This document shows positions 24,327 to 33,372 of a stretch of 64,000 bases of DNA, in pieces. Below the pieces are notes generated by a model, which was not told the DNA's origin, made no database searches, and saw nothing but the letters and a program-made list of their open reading frames with translations. Source of the stretch: a virus; IMG/VR virus record IMGVR_UViG_3300024319_000587, positions 1 to 64,000 of that record; one strand, written 5' to 3'. How positions within the stretch are numbered: the stretch's first letter is position 1; each line of letters starts with the position of its first letter. A program made the position numbers and the translations under genes.

Positions 24327-24519
24327 CTAGTTGCTCTTGTTCTTTTTCAAGTGCTACAATTTCTTCTTTAATTCTCATCTTTTCTACTTTCTTAACCTGA
24401 ACATCTTGATACTTATTATAATCTTTTGTAATCTGATTGTCAAGTGCCCGATGTACCTCTCTGAGTTTTTCTAATCGGCGTCCTTTCTTTTTAGCGAATG
24501 CTCTTTGTCCTTTTGCCAT
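24316..24519 (-). CDS. Small coiled-coil protein, 67 aa
   Basis: The frame reaches back to 24678, but AAGGAGGAAATA stands directly before the ATG at 24519, and the codons above it lie in dpdA. The product is very basic at the start (MAKGQRAFAKKKGRRLEKL) and forms one long charged helix toward the C-terminus (VEKMRIKEEIVALEKEQEQL), a probable coiled coil. It overlaps queD by 11 bases. It might bind nucleic acid or a partner of the modification enzymes; I do not recognise it. Confidence 0.7.
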   Translation of the reverse strand: MAKGQRAFAKKKGRRLEKLREVHRALDNQITKDYNKYQDVQVKKVEKMRIKEEIVALEKEQEQLDDQ

Positions 24520-24538
24520 TATTTCCTCCTTGGTTGAA

Positions 24539-26080
24539 TTAGCTAAACAAGTCTGAAACAGTATCAGGTGTATCATACTCTTTACGTTTACCTTTGACTG
24601 CTTCCACAAACTCATCTGTCTTTGTATTTGCATCTTCGAACTCCATAAAATCTGGAGTTGTAGATATATTTTGAACACGTGATCCTTGACATTTGCGTAA
24701 AAATGCTTTGAAGTCTGATAACATGTTCATTGGATCATCTGATACAAATAATTCTTCAACAAATTTTGCAAAATACAATACTGTATCAGGCACAACATCA
24801 CTTAACACATTAGTTTTGCCTAAGTTCATGTTGTGTATATCAATCTTATCATGTAACATTTCATATTCATGGTCAAATCTACGTAATGCATCTTGCATAC
24901 CTTTGATATGATACTCTGTGTTATGTGCTTGAATTAATATATAAGATAGACTATCCCAACTTGATTTGGCTTCTTTTTTGTTTCTATTCAACATGCCTGG
25001 TTGCATGTAATTGATATCTCTCATATTAAGTCGAGAACCAATTTCCCCATCATACATCCAAGGTTGATCCGGATTAGAAATATCTTGTCTCCAGTTCAAC
25101 TTCTTAGTCTTGTAAGACCAAGCGTTTCCATTCAAGTCGGGATAATCATATGCTAAACCTTTAGATGCAGTTATATATGGAGAAGCCGCATCAAAAGATA
25201 TAGTGATATTTGGATTAACATGTTTTCGTAGTTGTCTCTGTATAGCAGTTAAGAAACAACCCCACGGGAGAACACTAATGCCTAGTGTATGTATCCAAAC
25301 ATCGTCACCTGCTAACATACCATCATCACGCATTGTGATTAATCGTCTTAGCAGAAGTTCTGCATCACCGGCATGGTCGCCAGCCATAGCCCAACCTTCA
25401 AATGCTCTATCACCATATACTTTTGGGTCATTGAACTTTTTGACTGCTTGGTACCATTTCTCGCTTGTTTCCCAATTAGCACCATGTAGTGTATTGAGAA
25501 ATTTAGTCTTACCGGGAATACGATTGTCGATAAAAAATTGATGATTAAAGATTGTCTTTTCTAAACATTCATCTGCTGTTTTAAGACCTGTCTTATCACG
25601 ATACTGCGGAAGATATCCCCACATAGGAATATCAAGTGTCATACTATAATCACAGTATTCTTCTAACCATGTCATAATACTACAACGTGTCTTTTGCCAA
25701 TCTGCACCAGTTTCGAAATTACTCCAGTCTAGCTTCCAAGCACCACTACCAATTTGATAGCCGCCTGAATCACCTACTAATACTGTGTTTTCTCTATCAC
25801 GGTTAACGACCATACCATCATCAATTTTAGAACCTTCTAAATCAAGATTGGCATGCCCTGCGGAGTAAAGACCATGAGCGTAATGTACATAGCCTTTATC
25901 TTTATCCAAGATATTTAATCCATCTAACCCGTGTTCAAATCCTTTAGGGATACGTTCTGGTGGGAACATATCTGTCTTGTCCGCATAATGCTGAGAGATT
26001 TTGCGAACATAGAAATTTGAAATAGCCGGCAAAAAGATTGCATAACCGGAACTTAGATTATTTTTACCTAAGTCTTTCAC
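24539..26080 (-). CDS. dpdA: DpdA-like DNA 7-deazaguanine transglycosylase
   Basis: This 513-residue protein has the signature of the tRNA-guanine transglycosylase superfamily in its DNA-modifying (DpdA) form: DSGGYQ (104-109), with the first catalytic Asp. Next come TLDIP (148-152), WAMAGDHAGDAELLL, IHTLGISVLPWGCFLTAIQ and finally ISFDAASPY, which takes the place of the second catalytic Asp motif. DpdA exchanges guanine in DNA for a preQ0-type base, which protects phage DNA from host nucleases. The precursor genes folE, queD and queE lie within 6 kb. The later steps (e.g. to ADG or preQ1) are not evident. Confidence 0.85.
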   Translation of the reverse strand: MKDLGKNNLSSGYAIFLPAISNFYVRKISQHYADKTDMFPPERIPKGFEHGLDGLNILDKDKGYVHYAHGLYSAGHANLDLEGSKIDDGMVVNRDRENTVLVGDSGGYQIGSGAWKLDWSNFETGADWQKTRCSIMTWLEEYCDYSMTLDIPMWGYLPQYRDKTGLKTADECLEKTIFNHQFFIDNRIPGKTKFLNTLHGANWETSEKWYQAVKKFNDPKVYGDRAFEGWAMAGDHAGDAELLLRRLITMRDDGMLAGDDVWIHTLGISVLPWGCFLTAIQRQLRKHVNPNITISFDAASPYITASKGLAYDYPDLNGNAWSYKTKKLNWRQDISNPDQPWMYDGEIGSRLNMRDINYMQPGMLNRNKKEAKSSWDSLSYILIQAHNTEYHIKGMQDALRRFDHEYEMLHDKIDIHNMNLGKTNVLSDVVPDTVLYFAKFVEELFVSDDPMNMLSDFKAFLRKCQGSRVQNISTTPDFMEFEDANTKTDEFVEAVKGKRKEYDTPDTVSDLFS

Positions 26081-26083
26081 GCT

Positions 26084-26839
26084 TTAATTACCTGATTTAG
26101 CTGGTAAGATGTATTCGTATAGACCTAATCCGCTATCTACTTGAATCATCATTGCACCTTGGTCTGAGATTTTAACACTCATTGTGCTAGTATCACCAAG
26201 TTTCAAAATTGTAAGTACAGTCGATAGAGGGAAACTCCAACCAGTGTTTAGTTCACCGTTAACATTCTGTGCGAATGGAAGTTCTACTCTGTCTGTTGAA
26301 CGGTCACCGATAAAGAATTTCAGTACACCGTCTACTGTCTTAACAGTAAAGAGTGGATCAAATGCTCCTAGAATACCTGCAAAGTATTGTAAGTCTTTGA
26401 TTGCTTTTTGTGTTGGCATAACTTCAACGTCCCATTTGGCACCTTTAAAGTTTGCTGTTTTAATCTGTGCATCAACAAGTTCACTTACGATTACACGATA
26501 AGTTGATTGCATTGCACCTTCGATTGAGAATGATAGTTGTGTAGGGACCATTTCGCCATTGCGTTCCTCATGTCCAACTTCTACACCGGCTTTAACTGAT
26601 TTACCTTCTCTATCTTCACCTTCATAGTTTAGATAACCGTTGAGTACGCCTAGTCTACCAAGACCAAACTTGCCTTTGAATTCGTTAACTGGTGTATGTA
26701 GTTTGCCTCGTAACACCACTGTTCTATCGTCATCCATAGCATCAATCGTTGTACCAGTATCATCTGTAGTGACTTTAGCCGCTTGAATGATACCTAACGA
26801 ATGAGTATGCTTAACAATATCCTTTAAAATATCCTGCAT
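26084..26839 (-). CDS. 45: Sliding clamp, DNA polymerase accessory protein (gp45-like)
   Basis: This 251-residue protein matches T4 gp45-type processivity clamps in size and layout. It starts with the KDIVKHTHSLGIIQAAKVT helix and has the repeated beta-helical clamp units (VVLRGKL, GKFGLGRLGVLNGYLNY) and a C-terminus (STMSVKISDQGAMMIQVDS, then GLYEYILPAKS). It tethers gp43 polymerase to DNA and in T4 also activates late transcription, which fits the many ATAAATA late cores here. A promoter is at 26869-26897. It stands beside dpdA and three genes from the polymerase. Confidence 0.88.
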   Translation of the reverse strand: MQDILKDIVKHTHSLGIIQAAKVTTDDTGTTIDAMDDDRTVVLRGKLHTPVNEFKGKFGLGRLGVLNGYLNYEGEDREGKSVKAGVEVGHEERNGEMVPTQLSFSIEGAMQSTYRVIVSELVDAQIKTANFKGAKWDVEVMPTQKAIKDLQYFAGILGAFDPLFTVKTVDGVLKFFIGDRSTDRVELPFAQNVNGELNTGWSFPLSTVLTILKLGDTSTMSVKISDQGAMMIQVDSGLGLYEYILPAKSGN

Positions 26840-26868
26840 TTTCTTTCTCCTTATGGTTTATTAATACT

Positions 26869-26897
26869 ATATTAACACTATTTGCTATCAATGTCAA
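26869..26897 (-). promoter_or_regulatory. Sigma70-type promoter, relaxed spacer motif
   Basis: TTGACA (26892-26897), 17 bases and TAATAT (26869-26874) on the minus strand. The stretch AGCAAATAGTGTTAATAT is nearly the same as the AGCGAATCGTGTTAATAT of the VWA promoter at 4353-4380. Confidence 0.7.
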
Positions 26898-27423
26898 TAC
26901 CCTTTTTAGTTTTTCCTGCTACTGGATTATCTACCCAATGTATTTGGTTTGGAGGCATAAAACCCCATATAAACCAAGCATTACCGAATGTAGGCGAACC
27001 TTTTCCAGTAAAATCAATACGATAATTATACACAAGTGCGGACATTCCTTTGTCCATAAACATCTTCCCTCGTCTTGCTCCCTGAAAACTTGTCACGGGA
27101 AGTAACAAAGCAAACGGCTTATCTAATGCATAACAATGCTCTAAGAATTGGTCTTTCTTGCTATACGGTGGATTAGTTATAATGCCATCATAGACATCAC
27201 TCCGTGTACAATCAAAGAAATCCCTACCATCAGACCCAACAATATTATAACCGTATTTGTTGAATCCGGAAACAATGCTACCGCTTTTTTCACTAGTCGC
27301 TTCATAATAAGTCTTATCCTTATCTAAATATTTTAGCAGAGGAAGTATTTGATCCTCTGGTGTATAGCATTCATCAGACGCTTCATTAGTCGCTCTACGA
27401 TTAATTAAGTCAGTATATGACAT
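26878..27423 (-). CDS. DNA N6-adenine methylase-like protein
   Basis: This 181-residue protein resembles small phage N6-adenine methyltransferase-like proteins. Its TNPPYSKKDQF segment has the N-P-P-Y catalytic motif IV. YYEATSEKSGSIVSGFNKYGYNIVGSD has the place of motif I, and GFNKYGYNIVGSDGRDFF the acidic ribose-binding residue. The N-terminal DECYTPEDQILPLLKYL is typical of this group. The SAM motif I (FxGxG) is poorly preserved, so activity is uncertain. Its end overlaps the clamp promoter and its start shares a base with the SGNH-like gene. Confidence 0.75.
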   Translation of the reverse strand: MSYTDLINRRATNEASDECYTPEDQILPLLKYLDKDKTYYEATSEKSGSIVSGFNKYGYNIVGSDGRDFFDCTRSDVYDGIITNPPYSKKDQFLEHCYALDKPFALLLPVTSFQGARRGKMFMDKGMSALVYNYRIDFTGKGSPTFGNAWFIWGFMPPNQIHWVDNPVAGKTKKGIDIDSK

Positions 27424-28175
27424 TATTTTATTCTCTCTAATTTAGGTGCAATAAAATCTCTTATCATTTCTTCATTAGTTTCATCATTGAAATGATTACC
27501 ATCGCATGTAATATCTTTATCGGCATACTTCTTTGTATAATACTCATGTGCATTTGTACCATCAAAGTCTATATACAATGATTTCTGTAGCATTGATTCA
27601 AATCCAGGATAGTTATAGAAGTCCCACGATTTGTGCCATGTTACAACCTTTATATCTAATAGTTTGCATAATTTAATTGCCTGATACACATCTAACATGC
27701 CCCAAAACTCTGGTGACATATGATTTGCCGCCATCTGTTCTTGTGTTTCTTTCCAATGCTGAAAAGTTTTTCTAGTTTTTGCAAACCATTCTTCTTCCAT
27801 ATCTTGCGTTAATGCTCTCATAAATTCATATATCGATGCAGAATCTTTATAAACATCATCTTCGATGATAGACATATCAGTGACATGTTTTATCTTTAGA
27901 TAAGGTTCTGTAAGACATTTAAAGTTTAATTCTGACCTATTGTTTACTAACTCCATTAACAGAATATCAATGTTATATTTTTCTTTTAAGTATACAATCT
28001 TATTTAGGTAAAGTTCTGTGCCCTTGCTAGAACATGCTGAATTAACAAACGACATGTTTGTTGTATATTTCTCTAGCCATGTTTCAAATGGCAATGCTAA
28101 ATTGTTTTCTCCGGTCTCTTTGTTATGGTGACAACCTACACTATAACTAGACCCTACTATTCCTACATTGTGCAT
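27423..28175 (-). CDS. SGNH/GDSL-like hydrolase family protein
   Basis: The frame runs up to 28223 within the polymerase gene, but the ATG at 28175, one base after the polymerase stop, is the natural start (MHNVGIVGSSYSVGCHH). The product of 250 residues has the block I-like VGIVGSSYSVG with the Ser and, near the C-terminus, CDGNHFNDETNEEMI with D-x-x-H as in SGNH hydrolases. A middle strand IDILLMELVNNRSE is like block III. The family includes esterases and acyl or acetyl hydrolases. A second SGNH-like gene lies at 42187-43020. Its substrate is unknown. Confidence 0.68.
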   Translation of the reverse strand: MHNVGIVGSSYSVGCHHNKETGENNLALPFETWLEKYTTNMSFVNSACSSKGTELYLNKIVYLKEKYNIDILLMELVNNRSELNFKCLTEPYLKIKHVTDMSIIEDDVYKDSASIYEFMRALTQDMEEEWFAKTRKTFQHWKETQEQMAANHMSPEFWGMLDVYQAIKLCKLLDIKVVTWHKSWDFYNYPGFESMLQKSLYIDFDGTNAHEYYTKKYADKDITCDGNHFNDETNEEMIRDFIAPKLERIK

Positions 28176-28176
28176 A

Positions 28177-30972
28177 TCAAAAATCAAACAGATTGGTGAA
28201 TTGCTCAGACGCATCAGCATCACTTAAGTCCCACTTAAGAACACCAATAAGATTATCTAGTTTCTTATCAATAATTGTTGATTCCATTAAATCATCATCA
28301 AAAGGAAGTTCTTGAAACCATTCAGGAATACGCTTTTCATCAATTGGAATTGCAACACTTGTCATTTTTAAAGCGTTTGGTTTAAGTTTACATACAATAG
28401 TCTTCATACCATCGGTAATTTCAACAGAATATTTGTCACCATGTAATTCACGTAGTGTATTCCAATTCAAAGCCGCACTAACATGTCCCGGCAAGTGTAC
28501 TTTATCTTTTTTGCTATTATTTCCCTCTAGTTTGAAATCTTTGCCTTGTTGCTTTGCAATCTTTTTTACTTTATTTCTATACATAGTAAGATTATTAACA
28601 CGTTTAGGAGTACCTTTCTCCCAACCAGGCTTTGCTCTGAATTCTTTCTTAAATATCTTAACCATATCGATTACGTTTTGTTCTGTACCGTCTGTTAGAA
28701 TTGTAACAAGAACATCACTCAAAAAGTTCTGCATATAATCAGGAGTATCACTACGTTTTAAATCGAGACCCATAGCTTTTACTTTACCAGGTTTACCATC
28801 TACGTCTTTTCTTACGCCTTCATCATCAAAGATAAGCATTGCGTATCGTTTCTTCTTAATGAAGATACCCATAGTTGCACAGTTCTCTCGACCCGCCGCA
28901 ATAATCTCACCTTGTTTGCGTGGAGCATTAAAGAAGTCTTTCATAAAGTCAGGGAAACTTGCATTGACTTGATTTGCAATTTCATCGTACAGTTCAATAA
29001 CTTTTTCTTTAGTCCATTCAATCTTACCTGCATCAATGTCTTCCTTGTAAACAGGATACATAGAATAATAGATACTATCTGTATCACCATAGATAATGGA
29101 CTCGCCTTTGTAATCATAAGTACCAGCGATTACTTCATTAGTTTTAGCACCCATGTGTCTTGTAATACAACGACCAGATAGAGTTGTACTTTGACCAATA
29201 CGTTTGTCATAAAATCTACAACCAGCGTTCAAAATCGCACCATACAAACTGTTCAAGTTAATCTTCTTAACTAGCTGTCGTTTATCCCAAAATGTAATAG
29301 CTTCTTTGTCGCCATCTTCAATAGCTTTTTTCTTGTTTGCTTGTAGTATCTTACGTTCAGCATACCAACGTTCTAATAAACTAGGAATGATACCTTGTAC
29401 GTCTTGTTTTAGAATTGTACCATTGGCAGTAATTGCCCATTGCAAGTCACTTTGAAATACTAAGTTGTGTATCTCTGCGCCTGTCATTTCATTTCGAACA
29501 TCTTTATTATCTTCTAATACAAGATTAATCTTTTCTGTTTTATCTTTTTCATTAACAAGTCTAAATTCTTCTGCACTAAACGTATCTTCCCAAGCCTGCG
29601 CCGCACCAAAGCCTTTACCGCCACCTCGTCTACCATTAGCAATTCTATCACCAATCATTTTTTCTGTTAGAGTTGGTTCGAGTTGTGCAACAATAGTTTC
29701 TGGAGACATATTTAATGCACGAATAATAGATGGATAGAGTGAGTTAATATCAATACCTGATACCCATCGTTGAATTCCAGTCTTTGGATCTGCAACAAAG
29801 GCGCCCGCGGCTTTCTGTTTCTCTGCCGCTTCTAACTCTGCGTCAGTGGGTTCAATATCTTCTTCTGTCCAGTCACGCTTCTTTCTATCTGGAACAACCA
29901 TACCTCGTCTATGTGCTTCATTAATGATTGCTTGTTCTGTAACTGCAACTGCACCCATAGTTGTTTTGATATTAACTGTATTGTCGTGTGCAATTTCATT
30001 TGCTAAATCAATAAATTGTAGCTTCTTATCCATTTCACCAAGAAGTGCAACGTCCTGTCTGTTGTATTCAACAAACTTATAGAAGTCTCTGTTATACAAT
30101 TGGTCTAGTGTGCCTTCATATGCAATTTTCTTTTCACCAAGTTCGTATTCGCCGATAGCATCAAGTGAGTACGAATGCATTTCGTGGTATGTATACTTAC
30201 GATAAAGTTCAAGATAGTCTAGGTGAATTCGCCCTGACAAATCATATGTAATTTGTTCTCTGCCATATTTTACTACTTTTCTTTCATGCGGAAACAAGTC
30301 CCATAAACACAGTTTGCGTGTATGTGATTTACTCATCATGCGAGTAATACGTCTAACTGTATATGGAATATCAAAACCTTCTGAGTTCCAACCTGATAAA
30401 ACATCTGCATCATCAATCAATGCAATGAAATCATTTAACATATCTACTTCATCAAGATATAAAAATGTATCATCAAATTGATTACAAATGCGTTCTGCTT
30501 CTTCAAGTCCTTCTCCCTCTTGCATATGTTTAGGAGGGATAGCGAATGTTACAAGTTTATCTAACCACTGTAGATAAACAGTGATTGCAGTGATAGGCAT
30601 AAAGGGATCCTCTGGTGGAGCAAATCCCTTATCTGCATCAAAGTCTACTTCGATATCAAAAAAAGCAGTATGTAGCTTTGGAGAATCTACACCGTTGTAG
30701 TTCTCACTTAAGCATCTTACTTCTGGTTTGATATCGCTTTCGTATAGTGACTTACCTGCATTTATTCTTCGTTCTTTGTGTAGGTCTTTGAGCCGTTTAC
30801 ACTTTACTTCACGGACTTTATCTCCGTGAATACTTAAGTGTTGTCCTCGAGGATCTTTCACATAGAAAGTTCGCCATGCAGGGAAATCGTTATAGACACG
30901 TTTTCCATCGACACGTTCTATTACTTGAACAATGTCTTTATCTCTATTGTAATAAGCGTCTACATAACTCAT
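28177..30972 (-). CDS. 43: Family B DNA polymerase (gp43-like)
   Basis: This 931-residue family B polymerase is close in length to T4 gp43 (898). The proofreading exonuclease has FFDIEVDFD, LSGWNSEGFDIPY and YNRQDVALL. The polymerase has SLYPSIIRALN, KINLNSLYGA and the catalytic YGDTDSIYYS, and a KKKRYAMLIFD thumb motif. It is complete, with no frameshift or intein visible. It would replicate the phage DNA with the gp45-like clamp. It abuts the DsbA-like gene (stop and start nearly touching) and a probable promoter at 31287-31315. Confidence 0.98.
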   Translation of the reverse strand: MSYVDAYYNRDKDIVQVIERVDGKRVYNDFPAWRTFYVKDPRGQHLSIHGDKVREVKCKRLKDLHKERRINAGKSLYESDIKPEVRCLSENYNGVDSPKLHTAFFDIEVDFDADKGFAPPEDPFMPITAITVYLQWLDKLVTFAIPPKHMQEGEGLEEAERICNQFDDTFLYLDEVDMLNDFIALIDDADVLSGWNSEGFDIPYTVRRITRMMSKSHTRKLCLWDLFPHERKVVKYGREQITYDLSGRIHLDYLELYRKYTYHEMHSYSLDAIGEYELGEKKIAYEGTLDQLYNRDFYKFVEYNRQDVALLGEMDKKLQFIDLANEIAHDNTVNIKTTMGAVAVTEQAIINEAHRRGMVVPDRKKRDWTEEDIEPTDAELEAAEKQKAAGAFVADPKTGIQRWVSGIDINSLYPSIIRALNMSPETIVAQLEPTLTEKMIGDRIANGRRGGGKGFGAAQAWEDTFSAEEFRLVNEKDKTEKINLVLEDNKDVRNEMTGAEIHNLVFQSDLQWAITANGTILKQDVQGIIPSLLERWYAERKILQANKKKAIEDGDKEAITFWDKRQLVKKINLNSLYGAILNAGCRFYDKRIGQSTTLSGRCITRHMGAKTNEVIAGTYDYKGESIIYGDTDSIYYSMYPVYKEDIDAGKIEWTKEKVIELYDEIANQVNASFPDFMKDFFNAPRKQGEIIAAGRENCATMGIFIKKKRYAMLIFDDEGVRKDVDGKPGKVKAMGLDLKRSDTPDYMQNFLSDVLVTILTDGTEQNVIDMVKIFKKEFRAKPGWEKGTPKRVNNLTMYRNKVKKIAKQQGKDFKLEGNNSKKDKVHLPGHVSAALNWNTLRELHGDKYSVEITDGMKTIVCKLKPNALKMTSVAIPIDEKRIPEWFQELPFDDDLMESTIIDKKLDNLIGVLKWDLSDADASEQFTNLFDF

Positions 30973-31233
30973 TTACAGGGTGCGTCCTACAGTCTCTAAC
31001 ACTTCTTCAACATCAGCAAAGTCTTGTTTTGCTTCTGTTAGTTTTGCCTTATGTGCTAGGCTAATCGCTTTATTTAGAACACCTGGTTTGATATCAAACT
31101 CATCTGCGATTGCTTTAACTGTATCACGTAGACCACCTTTAAGGTCTTCACATTCCTGTAAAACTGAACAACCTTCATCCACGAGTTGTGTTAGTTTTGC
31201 TTTGTCTTCTGGACTTAATGTATCGATTGACAT
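30973..31233 (-). CDS. dsbA: DsbA-like small DNA-binding protein
   Basis: This 86-residue helical protein resembles T4 DsbA, a small double-stranded DNA-binding protein linked to late transcription. It has an acidic N-terminal helix (LSPEDKAKLTQLVDEG), GLRDTVKAIADEFDIKPGVLNKAISLAHKAKL as the conserved core, and a C-terminal acidic helix. The size (T4 DsbA 89) and pattern match. It is directly upstream of the polymerase gene and behind a promoter/terminator combination (31253-31315). The match is by pattern only. Confidence 0.65.
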   Translation of the reverse strand: MSIDTLSPEDKAKLTQLVDEGCSVLQECEDLKGGLRDTVKAIADEFDIKPGVLNKAISLAHKAKLTEAKQDFADVEEVLETVGRTL

Positions 31234-31252
31234 ATAGTTGCCTCCTTAGGTT

Positions 31253-31286
31253 AAAAAAGAGCGCCCTATTTCTAGGACACTCTTTT
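31253..31286 (-). terminator. Strong terminator with GAAA loop
   Basis: On the minus strand a ten-pair stem (two G-U pairs) capped by a GAAA tetraloop is followed by TCTTTTTT. The stem lies between the 599-residue late gene and the DsbA-like gene. The promoter at 31287-31315 stands directly before it, so its start point would fall in the left arm. Confidence 0.85.
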
Positions 31287-31315
31287 ATAATACATTAAGT
31301 GACTACGAAAGTCAA
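31287..31315 (-). promoter_or_regulatory. Sigma70-type promoter next to terminator
   Basis: TTGACT (31310-31315), 17 bases and TATTAT (31287-31292) on the minus strand. The probable start near 31280 falls in the left arm of the terminator, which would weaken the hairpin for this transcript while stopping messages from upstream. Confidence 0.65.
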
Positions 31316-31318
31316 TAG

Positions 31319-33118
31319 TTATTTTCGTTTTTTTCCATGTGAACCGCAACTTGCGTCCATTAGTTTCTGTGCTACTACATCGATTTTTGCAAAGTCTGAG
31401 TCAGTTAGGTCAGACATTTTCTTTGGATTAGATTTTAGTTTGATGTTCTTACCACCAACTGAGATAGAGTCACCAGCTTTCTTACCTTGCTTAGCCGCTT
31501 TATCTAGTTCTTTGTAGAATTCATTGTACTCTGACATTGCAAGTCTAGCCGAATTGTTAACAATTCTGTCTGCTACATCGTCTGCATTGAATACTTTTTT
31601 CTTACTTGTTGGGACAGCACCACCACTAACACCAGATAGTTTGTTTTGCATACCAATTGCCGCCGCTTTCGCAACACCACCGATACCTTTACCTACTGCT
31701 TTTGTGATTGGTGAATTCTTTACTGCTTTGCCAACTGCGATACCCTTTTCAATGCCTCTAGCTGTTTTAATTGCTGTTTTCTTATCCATTCCTGCTTTAG
31801 CCGCCATACCTACGCCTACTTTAGCAAGTGTGCCTAATTTGCCCTCTTTAAGTGAGGACATAGCAAAGTCGGCAATCTTTAACATACCAGCTTTAGTTTT
31901 TAGCATGTTGTCAATTTTTTCTTTGTTAGCATCGTTAACTTTATCATAAACTTGTGTAACAGCCGATGCAGTAAATAAATCTACTTTCATCTGGCCATCA
32001 TCAAATTTAACAGGCATATTTTGTTTGTCTGCTACGATTTTCTTTAGAGTATCCATTGCACCTTCTTCAATCATTGCTGATTCTTCTACTGCCAAATGTG
32101 CATCGATACCAGCAGTTGATTTCATCTTCCAATGTTCAGCCGCCTTTTTAGCCGCTCCGTATGAGGTAGTCGCATGACATTCGTGTTTGCCTTTTTTAGC
32201 ATGTACACAAATGTATGGTTTTTCATCTGCTTCTGAAACTGATTCATTTGCGTGACCAAGTTCTGCCATTCTTTTAGCAACAATATCTCTAACGTCTTTG
32301 TTACCTTGTTCTTGTGCTTCGGCCATATCATCTAATAATTCATCATCAAACACAAAAGACATAACCATATCAGTTGTTTCGTCATTTGCTTCACGTGGTT
32401 CATCCATGAATTCATTATATTTTGAAACTGCCTCAGCATATTCTTCTTCTGGTTGACCATCATATTTCATTAGTCCGCCAATCATAGTACCTTCTTTGAT
32501 ACCTGATGCTTTGGCTTCTGCATTAAGTGATGCTATTCTACGCATAAGTTCTGCTTTTAATTCTGGGTCTTTGCTTGTCTCAGGGTCCAACTGAATGTCT
32601 TGTAATGCTTTTCTTTTTGCATCGTAATCATCTTGGGTGAGCGACCCTGCTGATTCTTCCATGCTTTCTTCTGCGTCTGGCTTGTTGGCCATCACTGCAT
32701 CATAGTCTGCCATTTCTTCATCGTTTGGCATTTCCTCTGCACCTGGAACATTCATGTCCATACCGCTCATTTCACCATCTTCTGGTTCTTCGGGAGACAT
32801 ATCAGGCGCCATGTCCATGTCGCTTGGTGCTTCTGGATCCATCGATGGGATTTCACCAGGCATATCCATAGCCGGAGCCTGGTCATTACCTAATTCTAGT
32901 GTATGCATACGAGCCGCTAGACTATCAGACATACGTTCATATGCCTCATAAGACTTATTATGCTGTTGTGAAAATGTTAAGGCTAAATCATGAACCGCAT
33001 CACGGGCATTCTTTCCACCTTCTAATTCTGTTTTGAGTTGTTCCGTACCACGGTTTAAGTAATCTTCAAACTCATCGTTGTTGATTACAAAACTCTCTGT
33101 TAATTGTGTAAGTTTCAT
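31319..33118 (-). CDS. Large late protein with capsid-targeting-like N-terminus and internal protease-like sites
   Basis: This 599-residue modular protein starts MKLTQLTESF; the first nine residues match the short N-termini of four other genes in this block. Residues 80-150 are acidic and Met/Pro-rich. At about 299-343 lies the compact domain EKPYICVHAKKGKHECHATT...HWKMKSTAGIDAHLA. Residues ~425-490 are Gly/Ala/Lys-rich, and the C-terminus is basic. Sites of the form (L/I)-x-E|(G/S) as cut by T4-type prohead protease occur at E8, E209, E352 and E425. A polyprotein packed in the head and cut on maturation is therefore a good guess. The gene ends before a promoter and terminator. Confidence 0.7.
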   Translation of the reverse strand: MKLTQLTESFVINNDEFEDYLNRGTEQLKTELEGGKNARDAVHDLALTFSQQHNKSYEAYERMSDSLAARMHTLELGNDQAPAMDMPGEIPSMDPEAPSDMDMAPDMSPEEPEDGEMSGMDMNVPGAEEMPNDEEMADYDAVMANKPDAEESMEESAGSLTQDDYDAKRKALQDIQLDPETSKDPELKAELMRRIASLNAEAKASGIKEGTMIGGLMKYDGQPEEEYAEAVSKYNEFMDEPREANDETTDMVMSFVFDDELLDDMAEAQEQGNKDVRDIVAKRMAELGHANESVSEADEKPYICVHAKKGKHECHATTSYGAAKKAAEHWKMKSTAGIDAHLAVEESAMIEEGAMDTLKKIVADKQNMPVKFDDGQMKVDLFTASAVTQVYDKVNDANKEKIDNMLKTKAGMLKIADFAMSSLKEGKLGTLAKVGVGMAAKAGMDKKTAIKTARGIEKGIAVGKAVKNSPITKAVGKGIGGVAKAAAIGMQNKLSGVSGGAVPTSKKKVFNADDVADRIVNNSARLAMSEYNEFYKELDKAAKQGKKAGDSISVGGKNIKLKSNPKKMSDLTDSDFAKIDVVAQKLMDASCGSHGKKRK

Positions 33119-33348
33119 TATTTTGCTCTCTTAATCATTGGACTCTTGACAGGCTTATTGTAAACTAAATTACCTACATTAGCAGAAAAACCCATCTTAT
33201 AGTTCTTTTGTTTCTTACCAGGTGTCAAATACCCATATGGGTCTACTGCCTTTTTGGCATCCTTAGCTTTCGTACCCGGTGTCATTGGCATAGCCACACC
33301 TGCAAACGCTCCACTAAAATTTTCACCTAATAATTCTGTTAATTTCAT
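33118..33348 (-). CDS. Small basic late protein with capsid-targeting-like N-terminus
   Basis: The chosen start at 33348 gives MKLTELLGENFSGAFAG; upstream in-frame codons offer only TTG. The protein has 76 residues, is basic (KAKDAKKAVDPYGYLTPGKKQK) and has the same M-K-L-x-x-L start as the gene downstream, with an L-G-E pattern at residues 7-9 where a prohead protease could cut. A small basic protein beside head-type genes fits a T4-like internal protein. A late-core-like GATAAATAG lies directly before the ATG, but there is no clear ribosome-binding site. Its 3' end shares a base with the next gene. Confidence 0.65.
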   Translation of the reverse strand: MKLTELLGENFSGAFAGVAMPMTPGTKAKDAKKAVDPYGYLTPGKKQKNYKMGFSANVGNLVYNKPVKSPMIKRAK

Positions 33349-33372
33349 ATTACTATTTATCAAATTAATTAA

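Noticed and set aside
32122-32331. Minus frame of 69 codons inside the 599-residue gene
   Set aside because: Overlaps a large intact frame with a consistent composition and lacks a ribosome-binding site.
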